Positions 1-5,595 of a DNA stretch of 7,172 nucleotides are shown piece after piece. The notes under the pieces were generated by a model. It was not told where the DNA came from. It ran no database searches and was given only the letters and a program-made list of their open reading frames with translations. The stretch is taken from positions 1 to 7,172 of the forward strand of contig CALIJD010000032.1 in the NCBI GenBank assembly GCA_938017885.1. Reading direction: 5' to 3'. The stretch comes from an uncultured Granulicatella sp. Lineage in GTDB: Bacteria; Bacillota; Bacilli; Lactobacillales; Aerococcaceae. How positions within the stretch are numbered: the first letter of the stretch is position 1; each line of letters begins with the position of its first letter. Position numbers and translations under genes: made by a program.

Positions 1-811
1 CTTTGAAGAATACTTCGCTTTCTCCTTCTAATACATCTAAAGCAACACCACGTAAGTGACCTGATTCTAGCGCTTCAATGATAGCATCGATATCTTGTAA
101 TTCACCACGAGCAGTGTTTACTAAGATTGCACCTGGTTTCATTTTGCTGATGAATTCTTTAGTGATTACTTTTCCGTTTGCAGGAATGTAAGGAGCGTGA
201 ATTGAAATCACATCTGATTTTGCTAATAATTCATCTAATGACACTTGAGTACAGATATGGTCAACACCTTCTTTAGGGAATGCGTCATATGCTAATACAT
301 TTGCACCTAAACCTTTGAATAATGTAGCTGTTGTTAAACCGATGCGTCCAATACCGACAACCCCAACCGTACAGTTACGGATTTCTTTAGCAAACATTTG
401 AGTGTCTACTGTGAAATCTTGTTGGCTTGTTTTTGAAGCAGTGTAAGCAACATTACGTAATAATGTCATTGCTAAAGTTACAGCTAATTCACTAATTGCG
501 TTTGGAGAATAGAAAGGAACGTACCCTAATTTCATACCTAGTGATTTTGCGTATTCAGCATCAATGTGGTTTACACCAACTGTACGAGTTAATACGTACT
601 CTACTCCTAATTCTTTGTAGATATCTAAAGTTTCTTTGTTTGCCCAGCAGTTACCACGTAAAATAACAGCTTTGAACCCTTCTGCTTTGCGAGCAGTTTC
701 TTCAGAGTTTAAGTATTCTGGAATACATGTTAATTCGTATCCGAATTTCTTGTTTACTTGTTCGAAAATTGGTAATTCAACTTCGCGAACACCATATGCT
801 AAAACTTTCAT
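1..811 (-). CDS. D-2-hydroxyacid dehydrogenase, (R)-2-hydroxyglutarate/D-lactate dehydrogenase-like (3' end outside window)
   Basis: NAD-dependent enzyme that interconverts a 2-oxoacid and its (R)-2-hydroxyacid in the cytoplasm. I translated 270 residues from the ATG at 809-811; the frame stays open to the left edge. Visible family marks: N-terminal substrate-domain motif RGNCWA (52-57), the signature [10 protein letters not shown] (101-110), the Rossmann loop VVGIGRIG (151-158), Asp176 ending the second Rossmann strand (favours NAD over NADP), catalytic Arg235 in VNTARGE and catalytic Glu262 in LDVLEGE. The catalytic His, expected near residue 300, lies in the missing part (the family is about 330 residues). 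The start is set by GGAGGAG at 817-823, five bases from ATG. From memory, the N-terminus ([17 protein letters not shown]) closely resembles HgdH of Acidaminococcus fermentans, but D-lactate or 2-hydroxyisocaproate activity remains possible. It lies 61 bases downstream of an AEC permease, probably on the same transcript. C-ending Asn, Phe and Tyr codons dominate, which suggests high expression. Family sure, substrate unsure. Confidence 0.93.
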   Translation of the reverse strand, partial: MKVLAYGVREVELPIFEQVNKKFGYELTCIPEYLNSEETARKAEGFKAVILRGNCWANKETLDIYKELGVEYVLTRTVGVNHIDAEYAKSLGMKLGYVPFYSPNAISELAVTLAMTLLRNVAYTASKTSQQDFTVDTQMFAKEIRNCTVGVVGIGRIGLTTATLFKGLGANVLAYDAFPKEGVDHICTQVSLDELLAKSDVISIHAPYIPANGKVITKEFISKMKPGAILVNTARGELQDIDAIIEALESGHLRGVALDVLEGESEVFFK

Positions 812-816
812 TTTAT

Positions 817-823
817 CTCCTCC
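817..823 (-). promoter_or_regulatory. Strong Shine-Dalgarno of the dehydrogenase
   Basis: The minus strand reads GGAGGAG, then five bases (ATAAA), then ATG. This is a near-ideal ribosome binding site and fixes the start of the dehydrogenase. The AT-rich bases just upstream (TATATAAAAT on the minus strand) resemble a -10 box, but a transcript starting from it would begin inside the Shine-Dalgarno. I therefore do not call a promoter there. Confidence 0.8.
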
Positions 824-838
824 ATTTTATATAAATTG

Positions 839-869
839 AAAAGTAGACCGAAATTCGATCTACTTTTTT
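839..869 (-). terminator. Hairpin with T-run between permease and dehydrogenase
   Basis: A 9-bp perfect inverted repeat, AAAAGTAGA (839-847) and TCTACTTTT (859-867), encloses an 11-base loop. Inside the loop CGAA and TTCG could add a short inner stem. In the minus-strand RNA the 3' arm ends in four U, directly after the permease stop codon at 873; on the plus strand the T-run is longer (864-869). The shape suits a weak, possibly bidirectional, intrinsic terminator. It lies inside what looks like a two-gene operon, so it may act as a partial terminator or as an mRNA stabiliser. The stem is AT-rich, which argues for leaky termination. Confidence 0.6.
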
Positions 870-872
870 GGT

Positions 873-1925
873 TTATCCTAATCCTGGGAAAATAACAGAT
901 CCAGCAACAATCCAGAAGATGATTGCGAATACTGCTAATACAGTTCCTAGTAATGAAGCGTTGCTTGCAAGTGTTGCTTCTTTATCATATTTAATTGCAT
1001 AAGCCACGGCAACAGTTGCAGGTGGTGTAGCTAACATAATAAGAATACCTCTTGAAGCTAAAGAGTCCATTGGTAAGAATGGGCTAACTGCAAAGATAAT
1101 TCCAACGAATACTGCAGGAACTAAGATTAATTTAACAATGCTGTAGTACCAAACCATTTTATCTTTAACGGCTTCACCTAAAGAAATGTTTCCTAAAGTG
1201 ATACCGATTGCTAACCATGCAAGTGGTGAGCTTAAGTCAGCTAAGTAAGTAATAGCTTTGAATAACCATGGAGCTGTCTTATCGATACGTAAGAAAGCAT
1301 ACATAACTTCTTTAGTTTCTTCACCTACTTTAACTTGAACAGCTACTTGTGGTAAATAAGCTTGGAAGATCCAGATTAATAATCCGGCAAATGTTGCGAT
1401 AACGATGATGTTACCGAAAATCATTTTGAAGTTTTTCTTCTCGAATTTTAATCCGCTCATACGAATTAATCCGTAAGAATATAAAAACACACGGTAAGCT
1501 AAGTTGAAGATGTTAGCATATAAAGTACCAGTTGCACCTAACAATCCGTTAATAATTGGAATTCCAAAGAAAGTAGTTGAACCGAAAGTTGTTAAAACTG
1601 ATAAAGTAGTTTTACGGTCACCTTTCTCCTTAATAAAGAATAATTCTCCTAAAAGAATTAAAATGACATATGCGATAAAGCCGAAAATAAATACGTTTAA
1701 TCCAGTTGTGAATGTTTTGTCGTTAATGTCAACCATGAAAGCTTTGAACGCTAACGCAGGAAGCGCAACTGAAAGTAAAACGTTAGATAAAACTTTACCA
1801 CTGTTTGCATCAACAATATTTTTCTTACGGATGAAATAACCCACTAAGATAATAGAGATTGTTGAGAAGATAGCAGACACGAATGCTGGTGCTGTTAAAA
1901 TCTTAACGATACTGTCTTTGTCCAT
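873..1925 (-). CDS. AEC-family membrane permease (organic-acid transporter)
   Basis: Integral membrane carrier of the auxin efflux carrier (AEC) family, which includes bacterial permeases assigned to malate, malonate and other carboxylates. The 350-residue product is hydrophobic, with about ten membrane segments, roughly at residues 14-31, 43-62, 75-97, 107-127, 131-152, 170-190, 225-247, 263-285, 292-312 and 325-348. Family-like landmarks are ALPALAFKAF (54-63), FGSTTFFGIPI (114-124, matching the usual FGN-x-GF-x-GxP region but with Ser where Asn is common) and the TPPATVAVAYA stretch before the last segment. The ATG at 1923-1925 is preferred: AAAAGGGGAT lies about 10 bases upstream, and the ATG 66 bases further upstream (1989-1991) would fall upstream of the predicted -10 box. 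It has its own promoter and is followed by a 2-hydroxyacid dehydrogenase. I therefore infer that it moves the hydroxyacid or oxoacid of that enzyme, either as exporter or as importer. Substrate not determinable from sequence. Confidence 0.88.
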   Translation of the reverse strand: MDKDSIVKILTAPAFVSAIFSTISIILVGYFIRKKNIVDANSGKVLSNVLLSVALPALAFKAFMVDINDKTFTTGLNVFIFGFIAYVILILLGELFFIKEKGDRKTTLSVLTTFGSTTFFGIPIINGLLGATGTLYANIFNLAYRVFLYSYGLIRMSGLKFEKKNFKMIFGNIIVIATFAGLLIWIFQAYLPQVAVQVKVGEETKEVMYAFLRIDKTAPWLFKAITYLADLSSPLAWLAIGITLGNISLGEAVKDKMVWYYSIVKLILVPAVFVGIIFAVSPFLPMDSLASRGILIMLATPPATVAVAYAIKYDKEATLASNASLLGTVLAVFAIIFWIVAGSVIFPGLG

Positions 1926-1958
1926 TGGATAGAGATCCCCTTTTCTTTTATTTTTTGT

Positions 1959-1971
1959 GCATTTGAAATGC
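1959..1971. promoter_or_regulatory. Perfect 13-bp palindrome at the predicted transcription start
   Basis: GCATTTGAAATGC has 6-bp arms that are exact reverse complements around one central base. It begins one or two bases after the predicted start point (about 1973) of the permease transcript, a classic place for a repressor operator. It is unlikely to be a terminator, because on the minus strand it is followed by an A-rich run rather than T. I do not recognise it as a CodY, Rex, Fnr or ArgR box. Confidence 0.45.
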
Positions 1972-1979
1972 CATAAAAT

Positions 1980-2008
1980 ATAATAACACATTCTTTAAGA
2001 AATGTTTA
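1980..2008 (-). promoter_or_regulatory. Extended -10 promoter of the permease-dehydrogenase unit
   Basis: On the minus strand, TATTAT (1980-1985) is preceded by TGT (1986-1988), giving the extended -10 form TGnTATTAT. A 17-base spacer (1986-2002) separates it from TAAACA (2003-2008), which matches four of six bases of the -35 consensus. The predicted start is near 1973, leaving a leader of about 48 bases before the permease ATG at 1925. The 102-base gap after hemW is the only spacer in the window large enough for a full promoter region, which supports this call. Confidence 0.55.
1988..2005. promoter_or_regulatory. Imperfect 18-bp dyad within the -35/-10 spacer
   Basis: The plus strand reads ACATTCTTTAAGAAATGT. 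Seven of nine position pairs are complementary, with ACATT and AATGT as perfect outer arms and TTAA at the centre. It occupies almost exactly the spacer of the predicted permease promoter, where a bound protein would block or reshape polymerase binding. No protein can be named from the sequence. Short AT-rich dyads arise by chance, so confidence is moderate to low. Confidence 0.35.
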
Positions 2009-2027
2009 ACAAAATCCCTCGTTTTCA

Positions 2028-3185
2028 TCAAATTTCATTCTGATTTTCATCAATCAGAAATGATTGGAAAACGTTATTTCCAAAAAAATTCCCTTGATGC
2101 GTCAAAACAAAACCATCCAGAGTTGTAGTAATGAGTTTATCTTCCAATAATTCGTCTAATACTTCTCCATAGACTTTTTCCATTGTAATTCCAAACCTTT
2201 CCAAAAATTCTTTTTTCGACACACCAGAAAACTTTCTTAATCCTAAAAACATAAATTCTTCAATCAGCTGTTTTTTCGACAGTTTTGTTTCTGAAAAGAT
2301 AGGAAGTTTCTTCTCTCTCAAAGGAGTAAGATAATGTTGAATAGGACCATTGTTTTGATAACGAACACCATTCACATAACCATGAGCTCCAGCACCGAAA
2401 GCAAGGTATTCATCCGCATTCCAATAATGCAAATTATGTCTAGATTCATATCCAGGAAGTGCATAATTGCTAATTTCATAATGATGACGTCCAAAGCCTT
2501 CCATCGTCATCATTGCAAGTTCAAACATATCTGCTTCTTCATCCTGCGTCGGTAAGGGTAATTTCCCTTGTCTCATCAGATTATAGAAGACCGTCTTCTG
2601 CTCTAGAATGAGAGAATAGATCGAATAATGAGGTAAGTTCAGTGACATTGCCATTTCTAAACTCTGTTCAAAATCTTCAATCGTTTGTTTTGGAAGTCTA
2701 AAAATCAGGTCAATACTCATATTTTCAAATCCGACTTTTCTGGCATTTTCAATCGTCCGAATGGCTGTTTCTTTTGTATGCTTGCGACCGATTGCTTTCA
2801 GTAATTCATTATTAAAGGTTTGAACACCCATACTGAGGCGATTAACTCCTCCTTGTTTCATTACGCTGAGCAGTTCAGGAGTACCGTCATCAGGATTCAA
2901 TTCCATCGAGAACTCCGCACCTTTTTGTAGTGGTAAATATTGATGGATGCCATCCAATAATCGATCCATCTGTTGTGGAGTTAAAGAAGACGGCGTTCCT
3001 CCACCCACATATAGTGTTTCAAGAGGTTCAATTTTATATTTTTTCCTAGTCAGTTCTATTTCTCGAATCAGTAATTCAATATACTCATCGACTGGTTGTC
3101 CTTCGATAAATACCTTATTGAAATCGCAGTAGTAACAAATATGCGAACAAAAAGGGATATGAATATATGCAGCTTTTGGTGACAT
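2028..3185 (-). CDS. hemW: HemW, radical SAM haem chaperone (HemN-like)
   Basis: Radical SAM protein of the HemW branch, often annotated as oxygen-independent coproporphyrinogen III oxidase. Members of this branch bind haem and are thought to deliver it to haem proteins rather than make porphyrins. The 385-residue product (usual length 375-400) starts with YIHIPFC and has the cluster ligands Cys13, Cys17 and Cys20 in CSHICYYCDF. Phe22 sits where true HemN has a fourth Cys, which points to HemW. SAM-binding GGGTPS is at 61-66, YEISNYA at 235-241, and HNLHYW (249-254) matches the HNxxYW motif linked to haem binding. The C-terminal third carries the winged-helix-like HemN_C region. One oddity is DLIFRLPKQT (158-167), with Arg162 where Gly is usual. 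The ATG follows AAGGAGGGAG and lies 18 bases after pcp. No porphyrin-synthesis gene is nearby. Family assignment is firm; the chaperone role rests on family knowledge. Confidence 0.93.
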   Translation of the reverse strand: MSPKAAYIHIPFCSHICYYCDFNKVFIEGQPVDEYIELLIREIELTRKKYKIEPLETLYVGGGTPSSLTPQQMDRLLDGIHQYLPLQKGAEFSMELNPDDGTPELLSVMKQGGVNRLSMGVQTFNNELLKAIGRKHTKETAIRTIENARKVGFENMSIDLIFRLPKQTIEDFEQSLEMAMSLNLPHYSIYSLILEQKTVFYNLMRQGKLPLPTQDEEADMFELAMMTMEGFGRHHYEISNYALPGYESRHNLHYWNADEYLAFGAGAHGYVNGVRYQNNGPIQHYLTPLREKKLPIFSETKLSKKQLIEEFMFLGLRKFSGVSKKEFLERFGITMEKVYGEVLDELLEDKLITTTLDGFVLTHQGNFFGNNVFQSFLIDENQNEI

Positions 3186-3203
3186 TATTCATCTCCCTCC
3201 TTT

Positions 3204-3839
3204 CTAAAAAATGGCTCCCTCTTGAACCTTAATATCTTCATCGTTTAAATAATCACGGATTGTCTCAATCGCAATCTGTAAAGCTTTAGTGCTCTCCTCA
3301 AGAGGTAGAGACGGTTTATCCGTTGTTTGTTCTGGAATAAACGGTATATGCATAAATCCCGCTTTAAATGGCTTATCAGCCTTTGTCGCAGCAAATAACG
3401 CTTGGTACATAATGTGGTTACACACAAATGTTCCAGCAGTATTTGAAACTTCCGCTGGAATTCCCGCTTCACGAATCGCTTTTACAATTCGTTTGATTGG
3501 TAAAGTTGAAAAGTACGCTGCTTCACCTTTTTCTTGAATCGCTTCGTCGATTGGCTGTTGAGAGCTATTATCTGGAATTCTAGCATCATCTACATTGATT
3601 GCAATACGCTCCATTGTAATTCCAGGTCTTCCCCCTGCTTGGCCAACGCTTAATACTGCATCTGGTTTCACTTCATTAATGGCTTCATTCAAACGCTTTG
3701 CTGATTCCTTAAATACAGTCGGTAATTCTACGCGAAAGAGTTTCACTCCCTCAATTTCTGGAAGAGCTTTGACACATTCAATCGATGGATTAATCTTTTC
3801 CCCTCCAAAAGGGTCAAATCCTGTCACAATAATTCTCAT
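3204..3839 (-). CDS. pcp: Pyrrolidone-carboxylate peptidase (pyroglutamyl peptidase I)
   Basis: Cytoplasmic cysteine peptidase of family C15 that removes N-terminal pyroglutamate from peptides and proteins, freeing blocked N-termini for other aminopeptidases. The 211-residue product has the family's usual length (about 200-215). It opens with VTGFDPFGGEKINPS (5-19). The catalytic triad is visible as Glu77 in GITMERIAIN, Cys140 in SNTAGTFVCNH and His164 in MHIPFIPEQ. These sit at a constant offset of four from the Bacillus amyloliquefaciens enzyme (Glu81, Cys144, His168, from memory). There is no signal peptide. The start ATG follows AGAGGGATGTT, and this Shine-Dalgarno lies against the rqcH stop codon nine bases upstream, so translational coupling is likely. 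It lies between rqcH and hemW in the tight five-gene run and, with pepT, adds to the peptide-recycling content of the cluster. Confidence 0.96.
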   Translation of the reverse strand: MRIIVTGFDPFGGEKINPSIECVKALPEIEGVKLFRVELPTVFKESAKRLNEAINEVKPDAVLSVGQAGGRPGITMERIAINVDDARIPDNSSQQPIDEAIQEKGEAAYFSTLPIKRIVKAIREAGIPAEVSNTAGTFVCNHIMYQALFAATKADKPFKAGFMHIPFIPEQTTDKPSLPLEESTKALQIAIETIRDYLNDEDIKVQEGAIF

Positions 3840-3848
3840 AACATCCCT

Positions 3849-5564
3849 CTAGTTCGGTTTATTATTTCTTAACGCTTCTACCTTTAAAGGATCAGGCGTA
3901 ATATACGTGTTTTGCTGGCCTTCATATACTACAAATCCCGGTTTAGCGCCATTTGGTTTGCGAATTTTCGATACTTGAACATAATCCACAGGTACCGTTC
4001 CAGAAAGGCGATATTTCGAGTAGTATGCCGCAAGCATCGCGCCTTCACCAATTGTTTCTTCGGCTGGATTACTGGATTCGATAATAACGTGCGATCCTGG
4101 AATATTTTGCGCATGAAGCCATAGGTATTCCTTCTTCGCTTGACGAAGTGTCAATTGATCATTTTGCAAATTGTTTCGTCCAACTAGGATTCGTGTGCCA
4201 TCTGTTGCATAAAATACATGTGGTTTCGCGCTTCCTTGTTTCTTGATGCCTTTTTTCAAAGTAGAACGTTTTAAGTAGCCGCTCTCTACAAGTTCTTCTC
4301 GGATGGCTTCTAAGTTGAATACGTCCGCTTCTTCGATTTGGTAAATAACACTCTCTAAATAATCCATCTCATTTTTCGTTGTTTCTTGTTGCTCATGAAT
4401 ATGCGTTACCGCATTTCTAAGTTTTTGGTATTTTTTAAAATACGCCTGTGCATTTTGAGAAGCTGTTAATAATGGATTTAATGGAATCGTTACTTCTTCG
4501 TAGTCTTGATAGAAGTTTTGAACGGTAACACTACTTGCACCTTTTTCAATTTGGTGTTGATACGTATTAATCAAATCTCCGTATACACGATAATGATCAG
4601 CATCTTCTGTTCGTGCTAAATCTTCATCTAGTTTTACCATCTTTTCGCGGTTCTTGCGAAGTTCAGATTTCAACATTTGCAACAGGTGTCCTGCTAATTG
4701 CTGAATCTTCTCTTCTTGAATCTTCTGAACATAATATGCACTTAATAATTCAGAAAGAGTTTCAAAGTTTTGTGATTCACCCGTCTTACTCATATACGAA
4801 AACGGTAAGAAGTAAGTCTTCCCGTCCGTTGATTTCGTAAGTGTCGGTTTTATATCGGTATTCCCTTCTTCGAGATAATGATGCAAGGCCTCGGCTAAGC
4901 TTTGGCTCTTTCTTTCACTACGTTCCACAATTTCATGAGCTGACTGTTTACTAATCCCTTGAAAGACATTCATCAATGTTCTCTCGCCAGGTTCTCCAAT
5001 AAATGGATGCAGTAAACTGTCTAATTCAAATAGCGTATAATCAAAAGGATTTTTCTTTGACGTTTGAGGAGGCATCACATAGCTAGCTCCTGGTTGTAAG
5101 GTACGGTAACTATTTTGCCCAAGAGAAACACGTTTAACACAATCGATAATTGTGTTATCTTCTTGATTCACTAAAAATAAATTACTATGACGACCCATCA
5201 TCTCAATGGTGAAACGATAGCCAGCCTTATCTCCAAGTTCATCACGTGTAGAAACATCCATGTTTAAAATGCGGTCATTTTCTACTTGAGTGAACGATTG
5301 AATAATAGATCCTTCTAAATACTTACGCAGAATCATACAAAAGTTAGGAGCAACTTCTGGATTCTCTGGTTTCTCAGAAATAAATTGTACACGAGCCATC
5401 ATTGGATGTGCCGAACAAACAAGTAAGTAGTTCTTACGATTGGCACGAATGGTGAATTGTACATCGTATGGTAATGGTTGATGAATCTTTGTAATACGCC
5501 CTCCTACTAATAGAGGCGCTACTTCGTCCATCATCCATTTGGTGAAAATACCATCAAATGTCAT
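3849..5564 (-). CDS. rqcH: RqcH, NFACT-family ribosome quality-control factor (FbpA/PavA-like)
   Basis: Bacterial Rqc2 homologue. It binds 50S subunits carrying a stalled peptidyl-tRNA and recruits tRNA-Ala to add a C-terminal alanine tail that marks the chain for degradation. The 571-residue product matches the family's 550-575. NFACT-N covers about 1-270 and contains Asp97-Arg98 (ENDR), the DR pair required for tailing in Bacillus subtilis RqcH. A charged helical coiled-coil region spans about 285-435. NFACT-R begins near 447, with ILVGRNNLQND (459-469), LWLHAQNIPGSHV (481-493) and a basic segment VSKIRKPNGAKPG (531-543). The start ATG follows AAAGGAG at seven bases. There is no signal peptide or LPXTG anchor, although relatives are called fibronectin-binding proteins and have been reported on streptococcal surfaces. 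It sits 31 bases after pepT and nine before pcp. All diagnostic residues are intact. Confidence 0.95.
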   Translation of the reverse strand: MTFDGIFTKWMMDEVAPLLVGGRITKIHQPLPYDVQFTIRANRKNYLLVCSAHPMMARVQFISEKPENPEVAPNFCMILRKYLEGSIIQSFTQVENDRILNMDVSTRDELGDKAGYRFTIEMMGRHSNLFLVNQEDNTIIDCVKRVSLGQNSYRTLQPGASYVMPPQTSKKNPFDYTLFELDSLLHPFIGEPGERTLMNVFQGISKQSAHEIVERSERKSQSLAEALHHYLEEGNTDIKPTLTKSTDGKTYFLPFSYMSKTGESQNFETLSELLSAYYVQKIQEEKIQQLAGHLLQMLKSELRKNREKMVKLDEDLARTEDADHYRVYGDLINTYQHQIEKGASSVTVQNFYQDYEEVTIPLNPLLTASQNAQAYFKKYQKLRNAVTHIHEQQETTKNEMDYLESVIYQIEEADVFNLEAIREELVESGYLKRSTLKKGIKKQGSAKPHVFYATDGTRILVGRNNLQNDQLTLRQAKKEYLWLHAQNIPGSHVIIESSNPAEETIGEGAMLAAYYSKYRLSGTVPVDYVQVSKIRKPNGAKPGFVVYEGQQNTYITPDPLKVEALRNNKPN

Positions 5565-5595
5565 GAACTCACTCCTTTCTTTACATTGTTTAAAA

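Noticed and set aside
636..839. Plus-strand 67-residue frame
   Set aside because: It lies opposite the dehydrogenase, whose translation carries clear family motifs; the reverse frame has no ribosome binding site or recognisable content.
1504..1839. Plus-strand 111-residue frame
   Set aside because: It is antisense to the permease; its composition is what the reverse of a hydrophobic gene gives, and no family is recognisable.
1959..1971. Palindrome read as a hemW terminator
   Set aside because: The possible hairpin has only a 5-bp stem and is followed by an A-rich, not T-rich, run on the minus strand.
1926..1991. N-terminal extension of the permease by 22 residues (start at 1991)
   Set aside because: It would run across the predicted -10 box, has a polar unfamiliar N-terminus, and lacks a Shine-Dalgarno at the right distance; the ATG at 1925 has AAAAGGGGAT upstream.
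3245..3472. Minus-strand 75-residue frame inside pcp
   Set aside because: It is a shifted frame of pcp, rich in Arg and Leu, with no start signal; pcp itself has an intact catalytic triad, so it is not a frameshift remnant.
3289..4840. Several plus-strand frames of 70-85 residues opposite pcp and rqcH
   Set aside because: They are mirror frames of conserved genes on the minus strand, with no Shine-Dalgarno and no recognisable domains.
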